Shown in pieces: positions 1 to 5,255 of a stretch of 5,255 nucleotides of DNA; the first letter of the stretch is position 1, and each line of letters begins with the position of its first letter. The DNA is taken from assembly GCA_026985945.1 (NCBI GenBank), contig JALSPN010000026.1:1-5255 (forward strand), written 5' to 3'. The notes beneath the pieces were generated by a model. The model was not told the origin of the DNA. It did not search any database and saw only the letters and a program-made list of their open reading frames with translations. Source of the stretch: Thermodesulfobacteriales bacterium. GTDB lineage: Bacteria > Desulfobacterota > Thermodesulfobacteria > Thermodesulfobacteriales > Thermodesulfatatoraceae. The position numbers were made by a program, and so were the translations under genes.

Positions 1-721
1 GGGGCAATTCGCCCTGAAGATATATCTTTTCTCCGTCGTAACACAGTTTGCTGACCCGCACTTCCACCCCGGCTTTCAAGGCCTCCTCAAAGAGTCTTGC
101 AAATTCCGGGTCTATTTCGTAAGCCGGCCTGAAACAGCCGGCTTCCTTCCGGAAACACAGGATCCATAGAAGGGCTCCAAAGCCCTTTCTTTTTAATTCC
201 AGCAGATGTCGGAGGTGCTTTTGTCCCCTAACGGTAGGGGCATCCGGGAAAAGGGCCTCTTCTCCTCTGGCCCAGGTGCAGCCTTTGATCTCCACGTAAA
301 CCGGCACCCCGTCTTCCATCTGAAAGAGATAGTCAAGCCTTGCCCCTTCAAGGCGTGGTTCTGGAGAAAAGGTTTCAAGCCCCTTGAAAAGTTCTTTCCC
401 GAAAGACGAGAGGATTTTTCCGCTTAGCTGGCGATGATAGCCCGCATTGGCAAAGACCCAGTATCCTTCGGCCTTCCCTGCAAGGAGGCTCCAGGAGGTG
501 CGCCGCCCGGCTCTAGAAGCATATTTCAGCAGGACTTCGTTCCCGGGGACTAAAAGATCGGGAAGCCTTCCCGGATCATGAACGTGGGCCTCAAGGACCT
601 TTCCGTCCTTCTCAACCAGGGCCAAGAAACGATTGGGGCGCCTGATAAAAACGGCCCGGGTGTCTGCAGGAATTTCAAAAACCGGTATGGAGCCGGATTT
701 TTTGCAGGACGAATTCTTCAA
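1..721 (-). CDS. sfsA: SfsA family protein (sugar fermentation stimulation protein A homologue), 3' end cut by the window
   Basis: The visible 240 codons contain no stop and run off the left edge. E. coli SfsA is about 234 residues, so only a few C-terminal residues are probably missing. Family landmarks, numbered from the TTG start, are an N-terminal OB-like part with RRPNRFLALV (27-36) and HVHDPGRL (46-53). The conserved core follows, with LDY (D130), EIKGCT (144-149, E144 and K146) and FPDAPTVRGQKHL (158-170). The D...ExK arrangement matches the PD-(D/E)XK nuclease-like fold assigned to this family. The E. coli protein was linked to maltose-gene expression and to DNA binding; the biochemical role remains unsettled and I infer none here. 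I chose the TTG at 721-719 because GGAGG lies 4 nt upstream, the same spacing as for htpX and msbA. An in-frame ATG at 775-773 would add 18 residues but has no Shine-Dalgarno sequence. With the TTG start the gene overlaps the end of lpxK by 47 bp in another frame, suggesting coupled translation as the last visible gene of the operon. Confidence 0.9.
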   Translation of the reverse strand, partial: MKNSSCKKSGSIPVFEIPADTRAVFIRRPNRFLALVEKDGKVLEAHVHDPGRLPDLLVPGNEVLLKYASRAGRRTSWSLLAGKAEGYWVFANAGYHRQLSGKILSSFGKELFKGLETFSPEPRLEGARLDYLFQMEDGVPVYVEIKGCTWARGEEALFPDAPTVRGQKHLRHLLELKRKGFGALLWILCFRKEAGCFRPAYEIDPEFARLFEEALKAGVEVRVSKLCYDGEKIYLQGELP

Positions 722-1718
722 AATCCCTCCCCGGTGAGGCCTCAAGAGGCAAAACGTAACACGATTTAAGCTCATCTTTAAATGTCAGAAGTTTAACGGC
801 GTCTTTTTCAGTGGTCAAAAGGGCTTCGGCCCCAAGGCGTTGGGCCTCGTCAAGGAGGCTCCTGATAAGGGTGGGGGTATAAGAGACGTGGTCTGGAAGG
901 GCCCGGAAGCCTACCGGGCTGATGTTAAGCCCTTTAAGGCTTTCGTAAAAGGAAGTATTGTCTCCCAGACCCGCAAAGGCAAAGACCCGTCTCGGCAGGG
1001 GCTTTGTCTGCTCCTTCCCGAGAGGGTAGGGGCCCTGATTGAGATACGGAATTTTAAATACCGGCTTTTCAAAGGGAGTAAGCCTCTTAAAGAGCCTTTT
1101 CCCTCCATCTCGGGCAAGGTTGGTCTTGGTGAGGATGAAGGCCGAAGCCCCTTTGAGCACCGAGAGGGGTTCTCTTAAACGGCCTGCAGGGAAGACCTTT
1201 TCTTTAAAAGGGTCTCTCAGAGCGGAAAAAAGCAGAAGATCCAGGTCCCTTTCAAGCCTTAGATGCTGGAAACCATCATCAAGGATCAGGACTTCGGCCT
1301 CGAATTCCTTGATGGCCCAGAAGGCGCCCTGCACCCGGTCTCTGGCCACCATGACCGGGCTCCTGCTCTTTAGCGCCAGCAAATAGGCTTCATCCCCTAT
1401 GGCATCAGGGCCAAAAAGAGGGCCTTCTCCCCGGCTGGCGATAGCAGGCCCCTTAAACCTGCCCTTATAGCCCCTGGTAAGGATAGCCGCCCGTATTCCT
1501 CTGGCCTTCAAAAAGCTGGCAAGCCAGAGGACGAGAGGGGTCTTCCCCTCACCCCCCAGGGTGATATTGCCTACACTTATCACGAAGGCCCGGGGCCGAT
1601 AGGCCGCAAAAAGCCCGCGTCTGTAAGCTTTGCGCCTTATGAGCATGAATTTTCCGTAGAGAAGACCAAGGGGGGAAAGAAAAGGGGCCAGTTGGCGCCA
1701 GAACTTCTCAAGCTCCAT
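675..1718 (-). CDS. lpxK: Tetraacyldisaccharide 4'-kinase (lipid A 4'-kinase)
   Basis: The 347-residue protein is of normal length for LpxK, which phosphorylates the 4' position of tetraacyldisaccharide-1-phosphate with ATP to give lipid IVA on the cytoplasmic face of the inner membrane. The N-terminal segment (about 1-27, W7, PLGLLYG) resembles the membrane-associated first helix of the family. The P-loop is GNITLGGEGKTP (50-61, K59), with Glu at a position that is often Thr or Ser. It is followed by TRGYKG (81-86), GDEAYLLA (108-115) and the catalytic LDDGFQH motif (146-152, D147 and D148). FPAGRLREPL (176-185) and TTEKDAVKL (302-310) are also typical. The ATG is the first start after the msbA stop: it lies 9 nt downstream, in the same frame as msbA. 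No good Shine-Dalgarno sequence precedes it (TTCCATCCC), so translation probably depends on coupling to msbA. The msbA-lpxK pairing is common in Gram-negative genomes and supports both calls. No key residue appears to be missing. Confidence 0.95.
   Translation of the reverse strand: MELEKFWRQLAPFLSPLGLLYGKFMLIRRKAYRRGLFAAYRPRAFVISVGNITLGGEGKTPLVLWLASFLKARGIRAAILTRGYKGRFKGPAIASRGEGPLFGPDAIGDEAYLLALKSRSPVMVARDRVQGAFWAIKEFEAEVLILDDGFQHLRLERDLDLLLFSALRDPFKEKVFPAGRLREPLSVLKGASAFILTKTNLARDGGKRLFKRLTPFEKPVFKIPYLNQGPYPLGKEQTKPLPRRVFAFAGLGDNTSFYESLKGLNISPVGFRALPDHVSYTPTLIRSLLDEAQRLGAEALLTTEKDAVKLLTFKDELKSCYVLPLEASPGRDFEEFVLQKIRLHTGF
726..730 (-). promoter_or_regulatory. Ribosome binding site of sfsA
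   Basis: GGAGG, within GGGGAGGG, lies 4 nt before the TTG at 721-719 and inside the last codons of lpxK. The sequence from here to the start (GGAGGGATTTTG) is nearly the same as the msbA one (GGAGGGATCTTG). This is the main reason for preferring the TTG over the upstream ATG at 775. Confidence 0.65.
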
Positions 1719-1727
1719 GGGATGGAA

Positions 1728-3482
1728 TTAAACACGCCTCTTTTTTAAGGGGATTACTTTGCCGGAGCGCGAGAAACTATGATAGAGCTCCCGGTAAAGA
1801 GGGCAGCGTTTTATTATCTCTTCGTGGCGGCCTTGAGCCACGATTTTTCCGTGATCCATCACCACCAAAAGATCGGCATTTTTAACGGTGGAAAGGCGGT
1901 GGGCGATGACGATGGTGGTTCTCCCCTGCATGAGCCCCTCCAGGGCCTGCTGGACTTTTTGTTCCGAGACGGCATCAAGATGGCTTGTGGCCTCATCCAG
2001 AATAAGGATGGGCGGGTTTTTGAGGATGGCCCGGGCAATGGCCAGGCGCTGTTTTTGCCCCCCTGAAAGAGAAAACCCCTTCTCCCCCAGGATGGTATCG
2101 TAGCCCCGGGGAAGTTTTTCAATGAATTCGTGGGCATAAGCCAGCCTGGCCGCCTGAATGACCTCTTCCCGGCTGGCCTCTGGTTTTCCGAAGGCAATGT
2201 TTTCGTAAACCGTGGCGTTGAAAAGGATGATATCCTGGGAGACCAGGCCGATGAGGCCGCGGAGGGAGGCCAGGTCAAACTCCTTGAGATCGATGCCATC
2301 AAGCAGCACCTTGCCCAGGGTGGGATCATAAAAGCGGGGGATAAGAGAGACGAGGGTGGTCTTTCCCGCTCCGCTCGGCCCCACGATGGCGGTAACTTTA
2401 CCAGCCGGGATCTCAAGCTCGACATCTTTTAAGACCCACTCGGAGGTGTGGGGGTATTTGAAGGAGACCCGGGCCAGGCAGAGGTCTTTTTCGGGAGCTG
2501 AGGCCTTCCGTGGCCCGCCTTTTTCTTCCGGATAGGAGAGCACCTCCTCGATGCGCTCAAGGGCAGCTGCAGCGTCGTGTATCCCCGTGTAGGCCCGGGA
2601 AATTTTGCGAACCGGGGTGAAGGTCATCAGGATGGCCGTAAGGATGGAGAAAAAGTCTCCCGGGGTGATGGTGCCCCGCACGATGAGAAAACCACCGTAG
2701 GTGAGGACCAGGGCCCCGCCTACCCCGGTGAGCAGGTCCACGATCAGTTTGGAACCTTCCCGGTATTTGGTGACTTTTAAGAGAAAGCGATAGTAAGCCC
2801 ATAATTCCTGACGGAATTTTTGGAGAAGGGAGCTTTCCTGCCGGTAAATTTTTATCTCCCGCATTCCCAGAAGGCTTTCGTTTACCCGATGCGTGAGATT
2901 GGCGATCTCCTGCTGGGCGCGGTGGCGGGTCTTGCGGGCCTTTTTGCTCATCTGACGGGCGCCAAAGGCTACGGCCGGAAAGACGGTGAAGGAAAGCAGG
3001 GCTAAATCCCATCTCCTTGAGACGGCTACCGAGACCAGGGTGATGATCGTAAGCCCTTCAAGGGTTAAGGTCTTGAAGACGTCAGCAAGTATGGGTTCTA
3101 CAGTGGTGGTATCGTTAATTACCCTTGAAACGATGCGGCCGGTGGTTTCGCGCCCCACTTCACTTACCGGGATTTTTAATAATTTGTCATACATTTTCTC
3201 CCGCAGGTCATTTGAGAGGCGCAGGGCCGCCATACGCATCAAATAGGCCTGGAAAAAGGTGGTAAGACCCCGCAAAAAGTAAAGGGTAATGAGGGCAAGG
3301 GGCAAAAGCTTCAGATAGATGTAGTTTTTGGCAATAAAAATGTCGTCGAGGACGGGCTTTACCAGCCAGGCCACCGAACCCGAAAGGGCTGAGGCTATGG
3401 CGCTTAAAAATAATGCCAGCGCCAGAAGCCCCCAGTAGGGGCGGGAAAGCCGCAGACATTTTCCCAGAACGGATTGACCCAA
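1728..3482 (-). CDS. msbA: Lipid A export ABC transporter, fused permease/ATPase (MsbA type)
   Basis: The 584-residue half-transporter matches the usual MsbA length. It homodimerises in the inner membrane and flips lipid A-core to the periplasmic leaflet using ATP. The membrane domain covers about residues 1-310, with likely helices near 17-39, 55-77, 134-156, 158-176, 246-268 and 275-295. The nucleotide-binding domain covers about 335-575. It has an A-loop tyrosine in FKYP (Y343), Walker A GPSGAGKTTL (368-377, K374), Q-loop Q416, signature LSGGQ (472-476), Walker B ILILDE (492-497, E497) and the H-loop in IAHRLS (H528). The D-loop reads SHLD instead of the commoner SALD. The C-terminus ends in a basic tail (KKRRV). 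The start is TTG with GGAGG 4 nt upstream; this Shine-Dalgarno sequence shares its first G with the htpX stop codon, so the two genes are tightly coupled. The next gene, lpxK, supports the lipid A assignment over a generic multidrug exporter of the same fold. Confidence 0.93.
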   Translation of the reverse strand: MGQSVLGKCLRLSRPYWGLLALALFLSAIASALSGSVAWLVKPVLDDIFIAKNYIYLKLLPLALITLYFLRGLTTFFQAYLMRMAALRLSNDLREKMYDKLLKIPVSEVGRETTGRIVSRVINDTTTVEPILADVFKTLTLEGLTIITLVSVAVSRRWDLALLSFTVFPAVAFGARQMSKKARKTRHRAQQEIANLTHRVNESLLGMREIKIYRQESSLLQKFRQELWAYYRFLLKVTKYREGSKLIVDLLTGVGGALVLTYGGFLIVRGTITPGDFFSILTAILMTFTPVRKISRAYTGIHDAAAALERIEEVLSYPEEKGGPRKASAPEKDLCLARVSFKYPHTSEWVLKDVELEIPAGKVTAIVGPSGAGKTTLVSLIPRFYDPTLGKVLLDGIDLKEFDLASLRGLIGLVSQDIILFNATVYENIAFGKPEASREEVIQAARLAYAHEFIEKLPRGYDTILGEKGFSLSGGQKQRLAIARAILKNPPILILDEATSHLDAVSEQKVQQALEGLMQGRTTIVIAHRLSTVKNADLLVVMDHGKIVAQGRHEEIIKRCPLYRELYHSFSRSGKVIPLKKRRV

Positions 3483-3486
3483 GATC

Positions 3487-3491
3487 CCTCC
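3487..3491 (-). promoter_or_regulatory. Ribosome binding site of msbA
   Basis: GGAGG lies 4 nt before the TTG at 3482-3480 and overlaps the last base of the htpX TAG stop (TAGGAGG). It decides in favour of the non-ATG start, since no ATG in this frame lies nearby, and it indicates translational coupling between htpX and msbA. Confidence 0.75.
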
Positions 3492-4366
3492 TAGGCGGCA
3501 AGCCCTTCCCGGCGGGCCATTTCAAGAAGCCTCCTGATTCGGTCTTCAATGGGGGGATGGGTGGAGAAAAGGTGCATCAGGCCGCTTCCCTTTAAAGGAT
3601 TAACGATAAACATCTGGGCCTGGGCGGGGTTTACCTGCAGGGGTATCTTTCGGTTCCAGGCCTCAAGCTTTTCAAGCGCCCGGGCCAGCGAAAGCGGACA
3701 ACGGCAGATCTTGGCCCCGGTGGCGTCTGCCAGGTACTCCCGGCTCCGGCTTACCGCCAGCTGAATGAGCATGGCTGCCAGAGGAGCCAGAATGATCATT
3801 ATGATCAGGCCGATATAACCCAGCGGATTGTGATCTTCGTCATCATCTCCGAATATGCCACCGAAAAAGAGGGACCACTGGGCAATGTCTGCCAGATAGG
3901 CAATGGCTCCGGCGAGCACGGCTGCAATGGTGGAGACGAGGATGTCTCTGTTTTTGATGTGGGCGATTTCATGCGCCAGGACCCCTTCAAGTTCGTCCCA
4001 GTTAAGGATGTTCATGATACCTGTGGTAACGGCAACCGCGGCGTGCTCCGGGTTCCTGCCGGTGGCAAAGGCGTTAGGGGTTTCGGTAGGAATGATGTAA
4101 ACCGCAGGTTTCGGAAGGCCTGCCTGAGCAGCAAGTTTGGCCACCAGCTGGTGGAGCTCCGGGGCCTCTGCCGGCGAGACGGGCCTTGCCCCTGCCATCT
4201 TTAAGGCCAGCTTGTCCGAATACCAGTAGGCAAAGAAATTAAGCCCGCCTGCCAGGAGGAGAGCGATAAAAGCTCCTGTGCGCCCACCAAGGGCCTGCCC
4301 CATAATGAGAAAAAGGGCTGTCAAAGCTGCCAGGAGCAGAAATGTCTTCAAAGTGTTGGCAAACAT
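3491..4366 (-). CDS. htpX: HtpX-type membrane zinc metalloprotease (M48 family)
   Basis: The 291-residue protein is of normal size for HtpX, an inner-membrane protease that degrades misfolded membrane proteins with its active site on the cytoplasmic side. Hydrophobic segments lie near residues 6-24 and 30-48 at the N-terminus, and near 143-165 and 184-205 after the catalytic motif. The zinc site is HEIAH (132-136: H132, E133, H136), with the third ligand probably E210 in [27 protein letters not shown] (98-115) and [10 protein letters not shown] (268-277) are typical of the family. The ATG at 4366-4364 has an excellent Shine-Dalgarno sequence (AGGAGG, 4 nt away) and begins exactly where homology would be expected. 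The reading frame stays open further upstream, to 4561, but that part is intergenic and mobile-element DNA. The gene is separated from msbA by only 8 nt. It could serve envelope quality control alongside lipid A export, but the co-location alone does not prove a shared function. Confidence 0.93.
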   Translation of the reverse strand: MFANTLKTFLLLAALTALFLIMGQALGGRTGAFIALLLAGGLNFFAYWYSDKLALKMAGARPVSPAEAPELHQLVAKLAAQAGLPKPAVYIIPTETPNAFATGRNPEHAAVAVTTGIMNILNWDELEGVLAHEIAHIKNRDILVSTIAAVLAGAIAYLADIAQWSLFFGGIFGDDDEDHNPLGYIGLIIMIILAPLAAMLIQLAVSRSREYLADATGAKICRCPLSLARALEKLEAWNRKIPLQVNPAQAQMFIVNPLKGSGLMHLFSTHPPIEDRIRRLLEMARREGLAA

Positions 4367-4370
4367 CGAC

Positions 4371-4375
4371 CCTCC
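4371..4375 (-). promoter_or_regulatory. Ribosome binding site of htpX
   Basis: GGAGG, within TCAGGAGGG, lies 4 nt before the ATG at 4366-4364. It fixes the start of htpX and excludes the upstream-extended version of the frame. Confidence 0.85.
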
Positions 4376-4424
4376 TGAAGTGGAAATATTTTTAGAAATC
4401 GGAGCCAGAAAGAGATTTTCTTTT

Positions 4425-4453
4425 TTTAAAAGAATAATCGACCGGCCTGCCAA
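4425..4453 (-). promoter_or_regulatory. Possible sigma-70 type promoter for htpX-msbA-lpxK-sfsA
   Basis: On the minus strand TTGGCA (4453-4448, one mismatch to TTGACA) is followed after 17 bp by TTTAAA (4430-4425, four of six matches to TATAAT) in an AT-rich stretch, with the htpX start about 60 nt further on. It lies just after the inferred ancestral stop of rsmE, so it predates the inserted element. The -10 box is weak and the tract is A/T-rich, so a chance match is possible. Confidence 0.3.
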
Positions 4454-4454
4454 A

Positions 4455-4476
4455 TCAAGCCTTCTGGAGGACGAGG
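4455..4476 (-). pseudogene. Displaced 3' end of the ancestral rsmE
   Basis: Read on the minus strand, this stretch holds the second copy of the 9-bp duplicated target (4476-4468) followed by C CAG AAG GCT TGA. Joined to rsmE at the insertion point, it gives ...V L Q K A and a stop in the correct frame. I infer that it is the original end of rsmE, cut off when the 174-bp element inserted. The joined frame ends within four codons of the junction at a normal length for the family, but comparison with close relatives has not been made. Confidence 0.55.
4468..4476. repeat. Target-site duplication, left copy
   Basis: AGGACGAGG directly abuts the left terminal inverted repeat and is identical to 4651-4659. 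The match extends by two further G residues to the left, but on the other side these fall inside the terminal repeat, so a 9-bp duplication with symmetric 13-bp ends is the simplest reading. Confidence 0.75.
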
Positions 4477-4489
4477 CCCTAATTTCCGG
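4477..4489. repeat. Left terminal inverted repeat
   Basis: CCCTAATTTCCGG is an exact reverse complement of 4638-4650. Similarity stops abruptly inside this point. A related string, CCCAATTCCCGG, follows at 4498-4509 and could be a degenerate second copy of the end sequence. Confidence 0.75.
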
Positions 4490-4515
4490 ATAAGGTGCCC
4501 AATTCCCGGTTAATT

Positions 4516-4538
4516 CCCCCTCCCTCGCAGGGAGGGGG
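4516..4538. repeat. GC-rich REP-like hairpin inside the mobile element
   Basis: CCCCCTCCCT (4516-4525) and AGGGAGGGGG (4529-4538) form a perfect 10-bp stem with a 3-nt loop (CGC). It is followed on the plus strand by TGAGGGGGAGGG. Hairpins of this CCCTC...GAGGG style recur as REP-like repeats in many bacterial genomes (general knowledge). No T-run follows on either strand, so it is not a typical intrinsic terminator. Confidence 0.7.
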
Positions 4539-4550
4539 TGAGGGGGAGGG
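4530..4550 (+). other. Potential G-quadruplex motif
   Basis: Four G-tracts of 3, 5, 5 and 3 bases are separated by loops of A, TGA and A, a strong match to the canonical quadruplex pattern. They lie on the plus strand, the template for the surrounding genes. Folding would compete with the overlapping hairpin at 4516-4538. Confidence 0.6.
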
Positions 4551-4560
4551 AGAACTAGCA

Positions 4561-4573
4561 CACCCTTTGGGTG
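4561..4573. repeat. Short hairpin inside the mobile element
   Basis: CACCC and GGGTG form a 5-bp stem around TTT. On the minus strand a run of T precedes rather than follows it, so it is not a terminator in the direction of the genes. Confidence 0.4.
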
Positions 4574-4612
4574 AAAAAGTCAAAGTGAGCATTTTCCTTA
4601 AAATATAATACC

Positions 4613-4624
4613 GAAGAGCTCTTC
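4613..4624. repeat. 12-bp palindrome next to the rsmE stop codon
   Basis: GAAGAGCTCTTC is a perfect 12-bp palindrome lying one base past the present rsmE stop (4628-4626). In RNA it could form only a short stem around AGCT, and the T-richness after it is interrupted (GGTATTATATTTT). It could be a weak terminator or a protein-binding site; neither is shown. Confidence 0.35.
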
Positions 4625-4625
4625 T

Positions 4626-5255
4626 CTACTCTGCTAACCGGAAATTAGGGAGGACGAGGAGGTGGACGGCACACATGAGATAAAAGGCGGCTGTTTCCGC
4701 TCGCAGGATCAAGGGCCCCAGGGAGACACTCTCAAATCCTGCCTCTTTAAAGAGAAGGAGTTCTTCTTCGGAAAAGCCCCCTTCAGGGCCACTTGCCAGA
4801 AGGAGCCTCTTTCCGGAGAAGCCTTCAAGGAGGCCTCTTAAGGGGGTTTTTTCTTCTCTTTCGTAAGCGACAATTTTTCTTTCGGCCTCAAGAAAGAGGG
4901 CCTCTTTAAGGGAAAGGGGCCTGGCAACTTTTAAGGGCCAGAGCCTTCCACACTGTTTGAGACTCTGAAGGGCACGTTTTTGGAGCTTAGAGACGAGATT
5001 GGAAGAGGGTCTAACCACAGTGCGAGAGGAAAAATAGGGAACCACCTCACTAACTCCGAGCTCCACCGCTTTCTCGATAAGGAAAGAGAGAATGTCCTTT
5101 TTTAAAAGAGGGAGAAGAAAGACGGTTTGAATCTCTTCTGATGGTTCTTCGCGCAGGATTTCTTCTGCCCTTACTAGGACTTCTTTGCCAAGCTTCTCTA
5201 CCCGGGCCAGGAATTCTTTTCCTCCCAGATCCAGAAGTCTTATCAGATCTCCTTC
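4626..5255 (-). CDS. rsmE: 16S rRNA (uracil-1498-N3)-methyltransferase, 5' end cut by the window
   Basis: The frame is open from the right edge to the TAG at 4628-4626, giving 209 residues of an enzyme usually about 240 long, so roughly 30-40 N-terminal residues lie outside. RsmE methylates N3 of U1498 of 16S rRNA with S-adenosylmethionine. The first visible part (EGDLIRLLDLGGKEFLARV) fits the end of the N-terminal PUA-like domain. The SPOUT catalytic domain follows, with PLLKKDILSFLIEKAVELGV leading into VVPYFSSRT. The SAM-binding trefoil-knot motifs are ASGPEGGFSEEE (GPEGG at 4776-4790) and LGPLILRAETA (4689-4721). A GTG at 5066 is an internal valine, not the start. The C-terminal end (PNFRLAE) comes from the inserted mobile element; the knot is complete before that point, so activity is probably kept. 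It precedes htpX on the same strand but is now 259 nt away. Confidence 0.92.
   Translation of the reverse strand, partial: EGDLIRLLDLGGKEFLARVEKLGKEVLVRAEEILREEPSEEIQTVFLLPLLKKDILSFLIEKAVELGVSEVVPYFSSRTVVRPSSNLVSKLQKRALQSLKQCGRLWPLKVARPLSLKEALFLEAERKIVAYEREEKTPLRGLLEGFSGKRLLLASGPEGGFSEEELLLFKEAGFESVSLGPLILRAETAAFYLMCAVHLLVLPNFRLAE
4638..4650. repeat. Right terminal inverted repeat
   Basis: CCGGAAATTAGGG is the exact reverse complement of 4477-4489. Read on the minus strand it encodes P-N-F-R near the C-terminus of the present RsmE. Confidence 0.75.
4651..4659. repeat. Target-site duplication, right copy
   Basis: AGGACGAGG directly abuts the right terminal inverted repeat and is identical to 4468-4476. 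Here it is coding sequence, spanning the LVL of ...HLLVL near the RsmE C-terminus. Confidence 0.75.

Larger units (their letters stand above)
4477..4650. mobile_element. MITE-like non-autonomous transposable element, 174 bp
   Basis: The element begins with CCCTAATTTCCGG (4477-4489) and ends with its perfect reverse complement CCGGAAATTAGGG (4638-4650). It is bordered directly by two identical 9-bp copies of AGGACGAGG (4468-4476 and 4651-4659), the pattern left by transposition with a 9-bp staggered cut. It is too short to encode a transposase and shows no credible gene, so it would have to be moved in trans by one recognising these ends. The interior holds a 10-bp GC-rich hairpin (4516-4538), a short CACCC-TTT-GGGTG hairpin (4561-4573) and a 12-bp palindrome (4613-4624). 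The right end lies within the current rsmE coding sequence and supplies its last seven codons and stop. The parent insertion sequence family cannot be named from this sequence; 9-bp duplications occur in several families, IS4-like ones among them. Confidence 0.8.

Noticed and set aside
773..775. ATG as an alternative start of sfsA
   Set aside because: It is in frame but has no Shine-Dalgarno sequence and adds 18 residues unlike the family N-terminus; the TTG at 721 has a good site. It cannot be wholly excluded.
1859..2425. 188-codon open frame on the minus strand inside msbA
   Set aside because: It overlaps the msbA ATP-binding domain in a shifted frame, with low-complexity Ser/Pro/Arg-rich composition and no recognisable motif.
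2557..3012. 151-codon minus-strand open frame and several plus-strand frames inside msbA, lpxK and htpX
   Set aside because: They are shadows of well-supported genes, created by the GC-rich codon use, with no ribosome binding sites or family motifs.
4516..4538. Intrinsic terminator after rsmE
   Set aside because: The stem is strong but no T-tract follows on the minus strand (AATTAACC comes next), and on the plus strand it is followed by a G-rich run.
4367..4561. N-terminal extension of htpX by 65 residues, reading upstream to an ATG at 4561
   Set aside because: The extra residues come from the mobile element and intergenic DNA, show no membrane or protease features, and lie upstream of a near-perfect ribosome binding site and ATG at 4366.
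4604..4609. Perfect TATAAT on the plus strand as a promoter -10 box
   Set aside because: It would fire antisense into rsmE, no acceptable -35 box lies at the right distance, and no plus-strand gene follows.
4626..5066. A short, complete rsmE starting at the GTG at 5066
   Set aside because: The same frame continues to the window edge with clear RsmE N-terminal domain similarity, and the GTG encodes the valine in KAVELGV.

Overview
The window comes from a Gram-negative bacterium: two of its five genes, lpxK and msbA, belong to the lipid A / lipopolysaccharide pathway. All five genes lie on the minus strand and are tightly packed. The moderately high GC, frequent AGG/AGA arginine codons, TTG starts and Lys/Glu/Arg-rich proteins fit a thermophilic Thermodesulfobacteriota-like lineage. 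That placement is an inference from composition and was not tested by any search.

In transcription order (right to left) the layout is: rsmE, the 16S rRNA m3U1498 methyltransferase, whose 5' end is cut by the right edge of the window; a gap of about 260 bp; htpX, a membrane zinc protease; msbA, the lipid A flippase ABC transporter; lpxK, the tetraacyldisaccharide 4'-kinase; and sfsA, an SfsA-family protein cut by the left edge. From htpX to sfsA the genes are spaced 8 bp, 9 bp and then overlap by 47 bp, as in one operon. LpxK makes lipid IVA at the inner membrane and MsbA flips lipid A-core across it. HtpX degrades damaged membrane proteins in the same membrane. RsmE and SfsA have no obvious direct link to the pathway.

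The most notable item is in the rsmE-htpX gap. Positions 4477-4650 form a 174-bp element with perfect 13-bp terminal inverted repeats (CCCTAATTTCCGG), flanked on both sides by an exact 9-bp direct repeat (AGGACGAGG). This is the signature of a MITE-like, non-autonomous transposable element with its target-site duplication. It appears to have inserted in the last codons of rsmE. Removing the element and one copy of the duplication restores an rsmE reading frame ending ...VLQKA-stop, whereas the present gene ends ...VLPNFRLAE-stop, with the last seven codons and the stop supplied by the element. The element carries a 10-bp GC-rich hairpin and a G-quadruplex motif. It pushes the rsmE stop from about 88 nt to 259 nt upstream of htpX.
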